Of a DNA stretch of 64,000 nt, positions 18,680 through 30,029 are shown piece after piece. The notes beneath the pieces are model-generated. The model searched no databases. It was given only the letters and a program-made list of their open reading frames with translations, and was not told where the DNA came from. Both the position numbers and the translations under genes were made by a program. This stretch comes from Limnanthes douglasii subsp. nivea (lineage: Eukaryota; Streptophyta; Magnoliopsida; Brassicales; Limnanthaceae): assembly GCA_036936605.1 (NCBI GenBank), contig JAUPFV010000002.1, positions 163,114,813 through 163,178,812 on the forward strand, read 5' to 3'. Each line of letters opens with the position of its first letter. The stretch's first letter is position 1.

Positions 18680-19210
18680 CTATGTGGGAGGATTCACCAT
18701 CCTGACGATTAATCTACAACGTTCAAGCTTTCCTCTAGGCAACGCCTTTGTCATAATGTCAGACCCATTATCATATGTATGAACTTTATCAACCTCCATT
18801 AGTTTAACATCAAGAATATCTCGAATCCCATGATATCTTACATCAATATGTTTCGACTTTGAGTGAAACATCGAATTCTTCACGAGATGAATATCACTTT
18901 GATTATCATATAACAGTACATACATGTGTTGCTCAAATCCAAGTTCTATTTACTCGCTTCCGTCACTACAATAAATTCAGATTCTGTCGCTGAAAGGGAA
19001 ACACACTTGTAGTCTTGATTTCCATGAAACAAGCCACCACAAAAGTTAATCAAATATCCACAAGTAGACTTGCGAGTGACAACATCTCCAGCCAAGTCTG
19101 AACCAGAATAAGCCAACAACTCAAGTTTCTCCATCCCAAAGCTGAGCTTTAAATTGGAGGTTCCTCATAGATACCTCATAATCCATTTCACAGCTTCCCA
19201 ATGCTCTCTA
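18680..19210 (-). pseudogene. Copia B RNase H
   Basis: Motifs are YSGSDLAGD.VTRKSTCGYL, LSATESEFI, then DNQSDIHLVKN..FHSKSKHIDVRYHGIRD and DIMTKALPRGKLE. These are the D-E-D residues and the C-terminal signature of copia RNase H. Stops split the region. Confidence 0.82.
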
Positions 19211-19218
19211 CTTGGGTT

Positions 19219-20340
19219 TTACAAAAATTTGTTCATAACACAAACACTTTGAGCTAAGTCAGGACGAGTACATACCATCGCATACATGAGACTTCCAACT
19301 GCAGATGCATATGGAATATTAGCCATAGCTCTCTTTTCTTCATTAGTTGAAGGACATTGTTTCTTACTTAACTTGAAATGTCTAGAAAGTGGTGAGCTAA
19401 CCACTTTAGCTTTGTCCATCTTAAACTTCTAAAGAATTTTCTCAATGTGTTTTTCTTGTGACAAGAAAAACTTCTTTGAATCTTTGTCTCTAGTAATTCG
19501 AATACCAAGAATCTGTTTTGCTGGGCCTAAATTTTTCACTGCGAAAGACTTAGTTACTTGTTTCTTCAAAGAATTAATTTGCGAAGTATTCTTCCCAACG
19601 ATAAGCATATCATCCATGTAAAGTAAAAGAACAATAAAATCAACATCTGTAAATTTCTTTACAAATACACAATTTTCAGAAGAAGTCTTCTTGTAGTCCT
19701 ACTCCCCCATAACTGACATGAAGTTCTTATACCACTATCTCAGAGCTTGCTTCAAACCATATATACTCTTATTTAGTCTGCACACATAATCTTATTTTCC
19801 TTCAACCACAAAACCTTCAGGTTGTTTCATAAAAATCTCTTCTTCCAAGTCACCATGCAAGAATGTTGTTTTTACATCTATTTGCTCAATTTCCAAGTCT
19901 ATACTAGTTGCAATGCCTAGAACCACACGAATAGACGACATTTTTACAACTGGAGAAAATATTTAATCAATATCAATCCCTTTTTTCTGACCAAATACTT
20001 TGACTACCAATCTTGCTTTGTACCGAGGTTGTAGAGAACTATCATTTTGCTTCAACCTATACACCCACTTGTTACTCAAGGCTTTTTTCCCTTCAGATAG
20101 CTTCTCTAACTCCAATGTGTAATTCTCATGAAGTGATTGCATCTCTTCATTCATTGCTTTCAATCCATAATTTTTAGACACACCGCTAAGAGTCTCATCA
20201 TAACACTCAGGCTCACCTGCATCAGTTAACAAAACATATTGATCATAAAGATATCTAGTAGAGGGTTGTCTATCTCCAGTAGATATTCGAGTTATAACTT
20301 CATGTTGTTCAACTTCTTCTTCATTCTCTTGTTCATCCAC
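19219..20340 (-). pseudogene. Copia B reverse transcriptase
   Basis: The N-terminal fingers read ALSNKWVYRLKQ and RYKARLVVKVFGQKKGIDI (19963-20340). The catalytic LLYMDDMLIVGKN is near 19615. C-terminally come LGPAKQILGI.ITRDKD, then ANIPYASAVGSLMYAMVCTR and PDLAQSV. The catalytic box is YMDD. The frame is broken several times. Confidence 0.85.
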
Positions 20341-20379
20341 GAAATCATTATCATGATCACCATTATAACAAATTTGCGA

Positions 20380-21530
20380 ACCTCTTGAAGCAAATGCATC
20401 ACCATCTGAATTTTATTCAACTTCTACAAGATTATGTGCAAGCGGAATATGCCCCAAATCTACCAATTCATTCTCAGACATAGGCACTAAATTCTGACTC
20501 TTATCAATGTCATGAACTATCTGATATTCCATAAACACAACATCTCTACTCCTAATAAGCTACTTATTAATTGGATCATGAAATCTGTAGTCGAACTCAT
20601 CAAGGCCATAACCGAAGAATACACACTGTCTTCTCTTCGAATTAAGTTTAGACCTCTCATCTTGAGGAATATGCACATAAGCTTTGCACCCAAAACACGC
20701 AAATGATCATAAAAAACATCTTTACATGTCCAAACTCTATTTGGGATATCTCCATCTAAAGTACAAAAGGATTAAGATTCAAGACATGTTCCACTGCATT
20801 CAAAGCTTCACCCCAAAAGTATTTAAGGAGTAGTGATTGTGAAAGATGACATCTCACCCCTTCATTTAATGTTTGGTTTAGTCTCTCAGCTACGCATTCA
20901 ACTGAGGGTTTTGGGAGGTGTCCTTTGATGTCGAATATCGCGCTTCCTAAAATAATTATCAAAAGGACCAATGTATTCTCCCCCATTATCACTTCTAACA
21001 CACTTTAATTGTTTCCCAGTTTGTATCTCAACTTAAGCTTGAAACTGCTTAAAGACATCTAACACTTGATCTTTTGTTTTCAAAGTGTAAGCTTAAACTT
21101 TCCTAGAATGATCATCAACAAAAGTAACAAAGTACAAACAAGCACTAAGTGTTTTGGTTTTGAAAGGAACACAAACATCAGTATGTACCAAGTCAAACAA
21201 AATTGGTTTTCTTGAAGGAGTCGAGCTCTTAAAAGGCACTCTATTCTACTTTCCAGCCAAACAGTGTACACATTTCTTTAAATGAGATTTATGTATCCCA
21301 TGAGTATATTGTTTCCTCCTCAGAATATCTAATCATTTTTCGCTAATGTTACTGAGTCTTTTATGCCACAAATCAACCATTGCTTCATCATTAACAACAT
21401 TGAGTTTCTCAACAGGCACCCTTGCAGACATGATGTAGAGAGCGGGACATTTATTCTTTTGCCACAACCAACGAGCCCTTAGTAAGTTTCCACTGCCCAT
21501 CCGCACAAATATTGCAATAGCCTTCATTAT
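20380..21530 (-). pseudogene. Copia B integrase
   Basis: Visible motifs are MVDLWHKRL (zinc-binding part), the DNGGEY-like SDNGGEYIGPF equivalent read in a shifted frame near 20980, and the C-terminal SKLDSKRRQCVFFGYG near 20640. Frames change several times across the region. Confidence 0.7.
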
Positions 21531-21616
21531 CTAGCTTATTATCTGTAGAGATAAAATTCAATCGAAGATCGGGTATATGTTTAACACCCTTCAAAATCAA
21601 TCTTGCACCCATGTTT

Positions 21617-22600
21617 CTAGATAAACATCATCAATACCAACCACTTTAGACGATTCATTATTTCCCATGTTTGCAGAACCAAACTCACAGAGGTGTAAGA
21701 TAAGAAAAATTCTCTAAGATGAATGACATGAATTGTAGCACCGTTATCAACTACCCAACCACTTTCATCAGACACAACAGTATTATCAATAACAATGAAG
21801 TAACTTTCTGAAACCGCAACAACATGTTTCTCGTCACCACTTACATCATAACTTTTCTCCATGTTTTTTTCTTCCTTACCATTGTTGGATTTCCTACAAT
21901 TATTCTTCTTTCTCAACTTAGGAAAAAATTTCTTAGTGTGCCCGATCTCATGACAGTAGTAGCACTCACAAACCACAAATTTGTTAGACTTGTTTCGACT
22001 TTTACTTTTACTTTTGCCTCTAGTTTTCCAACCGCGATTTTCATTTCAACGACGTTTCTCAATGACTAGAGTTTCTGAATGTGAAGAGAAGCTAACTGTT
22101 TTCTTCTCACATCTTCATTCAGCACACTACTTTTAGTTAATGCCATTGATATATTACCTTCAGGAGCTAAATTAGAAAGAGACATTCTGAAAGTATCCCA
22201 CGAGTTTGGCAGCGAACCAATCAACCATAACACCAAAACCTCATCATCAAATTTGATACCCTTAGCAGCCAACTGATTAATCAATACTTGAAAGGTATTC
22301 AAGTCCTTGCATCTGTTTTGTCTACAACATGATTCAACATATTATTATCAACCCATTGCGAAATAAAGCCACAAACCTGTCGATGAATAGTTATCCATTC
22401 TGCATCAGACTTATCTGTAGGTTTTTCATCACCAGACACTGGTACATGAAAACCTTTAACATAAAGAAGATCTTTCATCTTCGATTTCCATATATGATAA
22501 TTCGAACCATTCATCGTCATGATTCTTCTTGTATTCACCTTTATATTTGATACAAGCCAAATACACAACCAGTAGCTCTAATACAACTTTTTCAGGAAAT
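21617..22600 (-). pseudogene. Copia B gag and protease
   Basis: The N-terminal gag has [20 protein letters not shown] (22299-22568), then FQVLINQLAAKGIKFDDEVL and LWLIGSLPNSWDTF. A zinc knuckle CYYCHEIGHTKKFFPKL has its last Cys changed to Phe (near 21960). The protease centre reads SGWVVDNGATIHV: D-N-G-A in place of the usual D-S-G-A. Frames are split near 22070 and 22300. Confidence 0.82.
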
Positions 22601-22626
22601 AGACGCACAAACGAAATCATCCTTCT

Positions 22627-23232
22627 TGTATCAAATATGATTAAAGATAATGATATCAAACAAAATTATGAATGAAATCAACACAAATAACACATAACAC
22701 TTTTTATGTGGAAAACCTTCCCAATGTAGGAAGTAAAAACCACGAGACTGATTTCGGAGTCCAACCAAATATTTAGAATACGGGTTATAAAACTATTCTC
22801 TAGAAAAAACTAGAGAATACACCACACAAAGTATGACAACTTCATACACAACCCCAATACACAAGATAGTAAACCGAAATCAGAAAACTCACTGAAATAT
22901 CTCCCAAAACACAGTTAGAAGAAGCTGATCGAATATATACTTCGAAAACTCCAAATAAATAAAAAAATCCCTCTGGTCAGATTGGAGAGGACAAATAGAC
23001 GAATCTACTCACCAAATTGAAGCCGATCAGACCACGAAAGACAATCCGATTGAAAGTACAAAGTTCTGTCTCCAATTGCTTTTCTCTCAAAACTGCACTG
23101 CACCTAAAATTGTGACAACAAAAACATGACATAAGAGAATAATATTCATAGAGAAACCAAAATCGTATATGTTACCCTTATCAGACCTAAACCCATATGA
23201 TAATTAGATTCGCACATAATAAGAGCCCAACA
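22627..23232 (-). repeat. Copia B 5' LTR
   Basis: 606 bp, running on the minus strand from TGTTGGGCTCTT (23232) to GATACA (22627). It is the direct-repeat partner of the split left LTR. Confidence 0.82.
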
Positions 23233-23382
23233 CGGCCCCCCTCGTAAAAGTGAAGTATTGCTTTTCATTTTTGTCCGATTCGTGTAAATTATCCATAACT
23301 TCAAACTCGGCCCCCCTCGTAAAAGTGAACTATTGCTTTTCATTTTTGTCCGATTCGTGTAAATTATCCACAACTTCAAACT
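23233..23382. repeat. 75-bp tandem duplication next to the copia B 5' LTR
   Basis: cggcccccctcgtaaaagtg starts at 23233 and again at 23308. The two 75-bp copies differ at only a couple of positions. The first copy abuts the LTR end exactly. Confidence 0.9.
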
Positions 23383-24450
23383 CGTTGTACATTGGCAAAT
23401 AGTAGGAGGGGCTCATCAGCATCACCATTATTAAAGAAATGCAAAAGAGGTACTCTATATGAAATGGAAGATCCACCATCTCAAACTCTAAGATCAATGC
23501 GACAAGTAAACCTCAATTTATTTAAGATGAACTGGTTGGGTAAATGTCTTTTTTTTGGGTACTCCGTCCGCTGCGGATGAAAGAGGAACCAGAACCCACA
23601 ATTGGAAAATGCAACTAAAAAAGATTGTCTCGTATGCCCGGGCAGATGCTTTGGCTACACTAGAAATCAAACTTTCACATTGTTTGGAATCCTCGAAATC
23701 TCATGAAGCCCGAGAAGATCGACCGTTGGGTAATAGGCGCACCAAGGCGGGGTTACACTTTCGGGAAGCTCCCACATACACATTTTGATGGTGTCCAATT
23801 CTGCTTGGCCGGATGGTCATTATGCCTCAGTTCATTGGTATTTTTCACCATAGTGAATGCGACCATACATTCGGCATGATCATAATATTGGTCTTATTTT
23901 TTGCGCATGCTTTTACTTTTTCCTTCAATGTCGACTTGTAGGTTATGGACTTTGTCGTCCCGTCCACAATGAAGGAGTGACTCTCAACGGCTTAACAATG
24001 AATTTGTTTGGTTTTCCTCGACTGACATGTTAACCGACGGGCTCTAGCCCTCCTCTCCCTCACTTTGAAAGGTCGAGATCACCGTCTTGGGCCAATCGAC
24101 CACATTTTTGTTTCGTACTATACTTATTTATCTTCCTGCTATGGCAGTGCGAAGTAACTTAAGTGAGACGGAATGTTGAATTTTCAGATCGGATTGTAAG
24201 AAATGGATCAGACTAAGAGTACTTGATTTGGAAACGTAATTTTTCACGAGAATTAGTGAATGACTAAGGGGTTTTTAGCCTTAATTATAGGCAAATGTAA
24301 GATGGCCCTTTGTATTTCTTCAAATTATTTTAATGTTTTTTATTGGTAATCATAAAGTACGCGTGGGACAAATATCAAACCTAGCGTCACCTAGAAATGC
24401 ATGCTTCGGGTAATTCAATGGTAGAATTTCCTTCTAAGATCAAGAACCTA
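23383..24450. other. Unassigned sequence between copia B and LINE C
   Basis: Two short plus-strand open stretches (23392-23580 and 23555-23788) have no domain I can name. One contains KIVSYARADALATLEI. The rest is AT-rich with no repeat structure. Confidence 0.45.
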
Positions 24451-24509
24451 ACTTCTCCTCTCTTTTTTCTTCTTTCCGTCTCAGAATCCTTGAATGATCT
24501 TATGTGTTG

Positions 24510-25840
24510 ATGGAAGAAGGTGAAGTCAGTTCACCAATTCATGTGCTTTCCACGGAGCTTGATCACCATTTCTCCATGCTTAACACAAAATCAGATCAAC
24601 ATCAGGGTTTAACAATCAATAAGAATGAAGTTCTCATTAAAAATTAGAAACAATTCAACTTTTGAATCAACAACAACCAAAGACACCTATTCTCAAAATC
24701 TGAATCATGGCACTCTAATATTCCAATCAAATCATTTGCATAATTGTTTAAACTTAAAGTCAATGGTTTCAACCATAAAGAAGTCTTTGTTTTTTGTCAG
24801 CATGATCCGTTATAAGATTTGACCAGCGAGATAAAGAGAAACTTCAAGAAATAGATCATCACACTATTCTTGGAAAATTTGCCATCGGAAAACCTAGTTT
24901 GACTATTAAAGATTTATTGCAAAGGTTCAATATTGGGGGTGAATACAATGTCTATCAACTAGATTTTCAGGTACATTTTTATTGAGTTTACTCTGGTTGA
25001 AGATCTAAAAAGAATTTAGCTCCGGAACGTTTGGTTTGTTAGAAACAAACCCATGAGAATAACGAGGGCCTTTCTTTAATCCTAACATTGAAAACTCGAT
25101 CACTCCTGTTTATGTTAATCTACTAAATATTCCTGAATTTATGTATAATGAAGACACTATTAGGGAAATTGCAAAGAGTCTTGGATCTCCTCTTAATGTT
25201 TGGGTAGCTTCTAAGAATCGAGCAAGATTCAACTACTATAAAATTTGGGTTGAAATGAATCTATATAAACCTTTACCTAAGAAACTTTGGATTTCATTCG
25301 GCGAGGAAGGTTTCTGGCAAGATCTAGTCTATGAATGTTATCCTAGTTATTGTTTTAACTGTAATCACCTGGGATATGCTGAAAAATATTGCAAACAATC
25401 CATCCCTCATATGGGCTTGACAACACACAATATCAAATCAACAGACCAAAATCAATTATTATCATAGATAACGAAGAAGGATCTTCGAGGTTAGACTCAA
25501 CCAAAAGTATAAAATAAAAAATATGGAATTCACTAAAATCTTTCCTTTGAGAGATCTAAATTTGACCCTGAGATTAAAATATCAAATGAATCATCTCCTA
25601 TTATCAGTGATCTTCACAGTTTAGCTTCTAGGGTGAAAGACTCTGGAGTTATTGAAGCTCTTTATGTTATTGATCTGGGATCTCTGCCTCACATCAACAT
25701 CAGAAATGATACTCTCAATCAAGAATATACTTCTCCAACCATGGAAACTACTGGCAGCCTCCCATGTTTCCTACAAACATCAGAACAAATTATGTTAAAG
25801 GAAATCCTAAAGATCATAAGAAATCAGATCACAAAAAACT
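24510..25840 (+). pseudogene. LINE C ORF1
   Basis: It opens at ATG 24510 with MEEGEVSSPIHV. The clear part (25141-25467) reads LGSPLNVWVASKNRARFNYY, KIWVEMNLYKPLPKKLWIS, and ends in a CCHC-type knuckle CFNCNHLGYAEKYC. That arrangement (a DUF4283-like region followed by a knuckle) is typical of plant L1 ORF1, an RNA-binding protein. It is broken by stops. Confidence 0.75.
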
Positions 25841-25929
25841 AAGAAATTGAAGATTTTGAACTCTAAAGGTATACTTTCATCCAAAGGAGGGCAAGATAAA
25901 TGTATTGCCCACCCGTCTACATCATCCAA

Positions 25930-26860
25930 TTCGATTACCATTCTGAATTGGAATGTTCGTGGACTAGGTAACATGGAGACTATGTCTAGACTTAAATCTC
26001 TTAAAATATCTGAATAGTCAAACTTTATAGCTCTACAAGAGCCAATGATCAACCAATCTAATTTAGATCATAACTAAAAGAAGGTAGGTTTCCATGGTTT
26101 TATCAGCAATGTCAGCAATAAAGTGTTGGTCATGTGGAAGCAAGACAACCATGTTGAGATTTTAGCTAATGAGGAGCAATTTATTCATCTCAATGCCAAA
26201 CACATTGTTATGAACACTATGTGGTATGCTAAATGAAGTAGAGTTCTTAGAAACTCTCTTTGGGACAACCATAGGTCTATCCAAGATAAAGATAAAGAAT
26301 GGATCTTATTGGGGGCTTTTAATTCTTTGACAGCTTTATCCTTGATTGTAATCTTAATGATGTACGGTTTTCTGGTCCTATATACACTTGGACTAAGGAC
26401 ATAAAATAGAGAAGGCCGGATAAGGTTTTATACAACAATCATTGGCTCATCTACTTTGATAACACTAGTGTGGTTCATCTTGCTAAAATCTGCTCAGATC
26501 ATACCCCTCTCAACATTACTATATCCTCAAACATAGAGAAGATTAAATCTTCTTTTAACTTCTTGAATATGTGGGTTTCACACCCTGATTTCTACAAAAT
26601 GGTAGAGTCTAGTTGGTCTGCTGATCTTATGGGTTCTTCTATTCAAAAGTTTTGGTTTAAGCTAAGAAGGCTTGATCTCAAAGACTGGAATAAGTCTGTT
26701 TTGGTAACATTTTTAATTGTATTAAACAAATTGAAGAGTAAATCTACTGCAAAGAATTTAGCTACCAAGAATCTGCTAATGCCACTCATTTACTATTGCT
26801 TGCCAGAGAGAAGGTGTTCTGGGAACAAAAGACTCATACTACCTGCTAAAAGATAGTGAC
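25930..26860 (+). pseudogene. LINE C ORF2 endonuclease
   Basis: Motifs are LNWNVRGLGNMETMSRLKSL (N-terminal Asn), FIALQEPM (catalytic Glu), WILLGAFNSL where DFN is expected, and CSDHTPLNI near 26500 (SDH). This is the apurinic-type endonuclease that nicks target DNA. Stops near 26015, 26070, 26235 and 26400 disable it. Confidence 0.75.
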
Positions 26861-26947
26861 AAAAGTATTGCTTTCTTCCACAATTTTGTCAAAAAAAGAA
26901 ACAAAAAGAATAGAATCTCAAGGATTTGGTCTGGGTTTAATTGGTTA

Positions 26948-28180
26948 ATGGATAAAAAATCTATTAGCGTGTTAGCTGTGGATTATTTCAAGAATCTTCT
27001 TGATGATACTTCTAACCCCTGGAATTCTAATGTTATTCAAGACTATATTCCTAACCTGTTTTCCAACTTGGAAAATGATATGGTAATGGCCTTAACCTCT
27101 GTTTCAGAAATTTGTAGCATTATTAAGGGTCTTAATCCTAATGCTGCAGTCGGGCCTGATGGTTTTAATGGGAACTTTTTTCAAGAATGTTGACCTATTA
27201 TCTCAAAGGATTTATGAGAAGTTATATGTGATGTATTCAATATAAAGTCTATTCCTAAAGATATCTATGTTACTATGATCTGTCTCATCCTTAAAATTTC
27301 TTCTCCAGACTCTTGGAATGATTTTAGGCTTATAAGCCTCTCAACTATGTTAAACAGAATTATATTTAAGCTTATTAACAATAAAATTGTTGTTATTCTT
27401 TGTAATCTTATTTCAGAAGAGCAATGAGCCTTTGTGAAGGGGAGGATCGTTCATGAGAATATCATGATTGCTCAGGAATTGGTCTATGATCTCAATCTTA
27501 AGACAATGGTCAGTAATGTTCTTCTAAAGGTCGATATGGAAAAAGCCTTTGACAGGATGGATCGTACTTTTCTTTTAAGTGTTTTGGCTGCTTTTGGGTT
27601 TGGTCAAAGGTTCCTAAGACTAATTGAAAGAAGTATTGACAATGTTCACTTTTCTATCGTTATTAATGGGGAGTTGAATGGATTCTTTAAATCTAAAAAT
27701 AGGATAAGACAGGGAGACCCTTTGTCTCCTAGTCTTTTCATCATGGCAGAAGAGTACCTAATTAGAGGGCTAAAGAAACTTGCCATGAATTATCCAGCTA
27801 CTAACTACAAGAGCAGATGAAGCATTAACATACCTTGTGTGGCTTTTGCAGATGATCTCCTGATTTGTTACAATGGATCTAATTCTTCTATCTCCTTTGT
27901 TAGCAATTTCCTGTCCCATTATGAAGATAAATCGGGTCAGCTTATAAATAAAGATAAATACAAGATAATAGTGATCAAGAAGATCTTACCTCAAAGAATC
28001 AAATGCTTGGAAAACTCTTTGGGATTCAAGCTCAACTTCATTCTTATCAAGTATCGGGGCATCACAATCAACAACATCATTAAGGTCAGTAACTTTGATG
28101 ATTTAGTTTTCAAAATTAGAAACAAAATTTATGAATGGGATTCAACTGTTCTGTCATTTGGGGGAGGCTCACCCTAATTC
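26948..28180 (+). pseudogene. LINE C ORF2 reverse transcriptase
   Basis: Motifs are LNPNAAVGPDGFNGNFF, AFVKGRIVHENIMIAQEL, LKVDMEKAFDRMDR, RIRQGDPLSPSLFIMAEE and the catalytic AFADDLLIC near 27845, all classic non-LTR RT blocks. It is broken by stops near 27193, 27425 and 27820. Confidence 0.85.
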
Positions 28181-28799
28181 AGTCTATTTTATCTTTATTA
28201 TTTTCTATCTTCACAATCCAAAACACCATAATTCCTAAATCAATTATTTAAAGGATTTAAATCATTTACAATAACTTTTTGTGGGGAACTAAAGAAGGAA
28301 ATATCACTATCAAATGAACTAAGTGATCTAAAGTTTGTAGGCCATTTTAGGAAGGAGGTCTAAATGTTAGAAAAATATATGATCTCCAAGTGGTATTTTC
28401 TCACAAGCTATGACCTCTTTTAGAAGTCATAATTCTCTATAGTCTAAAATGTTATTCTCAATCTATTGTCATAACCATCACACCATCTTACTGACCCTCA
28501 GTCTATAAGGAGCTTTAAGACATGGATTAGGTTCGGGAACATAAGGGATGAAGCTGAAGGGTTTATAGTTTGGCTTCCTGGAACTGGTAATATAGATTTC
28601 TAGGTTGATAAATGGTGCTCCTTGCAACCATTTAATTCATTCGATTTGAATGAGGATATAACTACTTATGAGGGATGAAAGCTCAATGAACTCATGGATA
28701 ATGACTCTTGGAACCTGAATAAGCTAAAAATAAAAAACGTTTCCCTTAGCTCTAACCCTGATTCTATCAACTGGACTCTTTCGATGTATGACCTCTTTA

Positions 28800-29863
28800 A
28801 TTCTAAAGCTTCCTGAAACTCGATCAGAAATAAAGAAAATTATTCATACCTCTTTTAGAAAACATGGAATACCATTACTCTCCATAAATCTACCTTTCTG
28901 CTCCGGAGAATTCTTCATGGTTGGCTTCCAGTTGATATTGTCATGCAAAAGAAATCCTTTTAGTTAGCGTCAATCTTCTTCATTGTGAAGATATATAAAA
29001 AATTAATCATGTTTTTGTTGGCTGCAGAATGCTTGAGGTATTTGGGCTCACTTTGAAGCCTTGTTAAATATTCACATTGTAAGAAATATGACCGTTACTC
29101 ACTTAGTAAGGTCTTGGTATTGGTCCACAAACAAGTTTATTCACATCAGGACCATCCTTACACCCATTATTTCTTGGGTTATATGGTATTCAAGGAATAA
29201 GAAAAAAAATAAAGATCAAAGCTTCACTATTAAAGTAATGATCGATTATGTTATTCACATTGTATCTAGTCTGGATAGAGCTAATCTCGTAAAAGAAGTC
29301 ATTGGGGTTTTGATAGTAAGACATGCTACTCTACATGATGTGTTAATCATCTTAACAAGCCCAGAATTCCAATTTCCTTTTCCTGAATTAACCCTAAATC
29401 GAATAGATTGAAACTTAATTCAGACGGGGCTTCTAACCAGTTTGGAGAAGCTGGTGGTGATGGTTTACTTCGTGACTATAATGGTTCGATTGTTCTAGGT
29501 TATGGTCGACTCTATGCTAAAAATCTGCCGATTATGGCGGAATGTAGAGCGCTTCTCGACGGTTTAACTCTTTGTCATGTCAAGGCAATTTCTCAGCTAG
29601 ATATTGAAACCGAATCAAGTATCCTCACTGAAATGATTCTTATTGGGAATTCTCCCTGGTTTCTAAAACCTATAGTCAGCTGCTGTCAAAATCTGATATC
29701 TTCTAGTATGGTTTTGATTCACATATTTTGTGAACAAAACGAGGCGGCTGATTAGATCTCTAAAGAAACCCTACAAACGACCCAGAGTCTCCCATCTCTT
29801 AGAGCCATTACCTTGCTGGAAGGATTGAGAATTGGCTACATCAAGAGGGATACCAACCTTTAA
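28800..29863 (+). pseudogene. LINE C ORF2 C-terminal zinc-finger region and RNase H
   Basis: A degraded zf-RVT region (HKSTFLLRRILHGWLP and nearby, near 28890) precedes an RNase H (29408-29755): LNSDGASNQFGEAGG, AECRALLDGL, IETESSIL and FCEQNEAAD, with the D-E-D residues intact. The frame after AAD has a stop and then runs to the TAA at 29861-29863. Confidence 0.75.
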
Positions 29864-30029
29864 TCTTTGCAAATATTGTCTAGCCTTTGCTTCTTCTGGA
29901 TTTTATCTTGAACTGGAGATTGTTGATTGTTGGAGCTATTCTACTTGTTGGGTGTTCAAGGAAATCGACATGTGAAGATCGTTTTATGTAATTTTGATGG
30001 GTTTTCATGAATCTTACAAGACAGTGAGG

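Larger units (their letters stand above)
18664..22626 (-). mobile_element. Copia B internal region (Ty1/copia, inactive)
   Basis: Minus-strand order is gag, protease, integrase, RT, RNase H, the Ty1/copia order. A degenerate initiator-tRNA-type primer site (ttgtattagagctactgg on the minus strand, near 22590) and a purine tract at 18664-18677 are visible. Numerous stops and frameshifts make it inactive. Its LTRs lie at 18084-18663 (plus 2638-2653) and 22627-23232. No matching target duplication is found. Confidence 0.85.
24450..29863 (+). mobile_element. LINE C: plant L1-type non-LTR retrotransposon
   Basis: It has the two-ORF layout of plant L1 elements: ORF1 with a zinc knuckle, ORF2 with endonuclease, reverse transcriptase, a zinc-finger region and RNase H. 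The last residues resemble the end of LINE D (LLE.L.IGYI). No poly(A) tail or target duplication was found, so the outer edges are estimates. Many stops make it inactive. Confidence 0.85.

Noticed and set aside
2633..23237. Target duplication of copia B
   Set aside because: The five bases outside each LTR (ctttt on the left, cggcc on the right) do not match, so none is claimed.
23233..23382. CRISPR-like or satellite array
   Set aside because: Only two adjacent copies without spacers, in plant DNA; a plain tandem duplication.
23392..23788. Possible captured exonuclease-like exon (KIVSYARADALATLEI)
   Set aside because: The vague resemblance to a 3'-5' exonuclease motif was not strong enough, and no flanking motif supports it.
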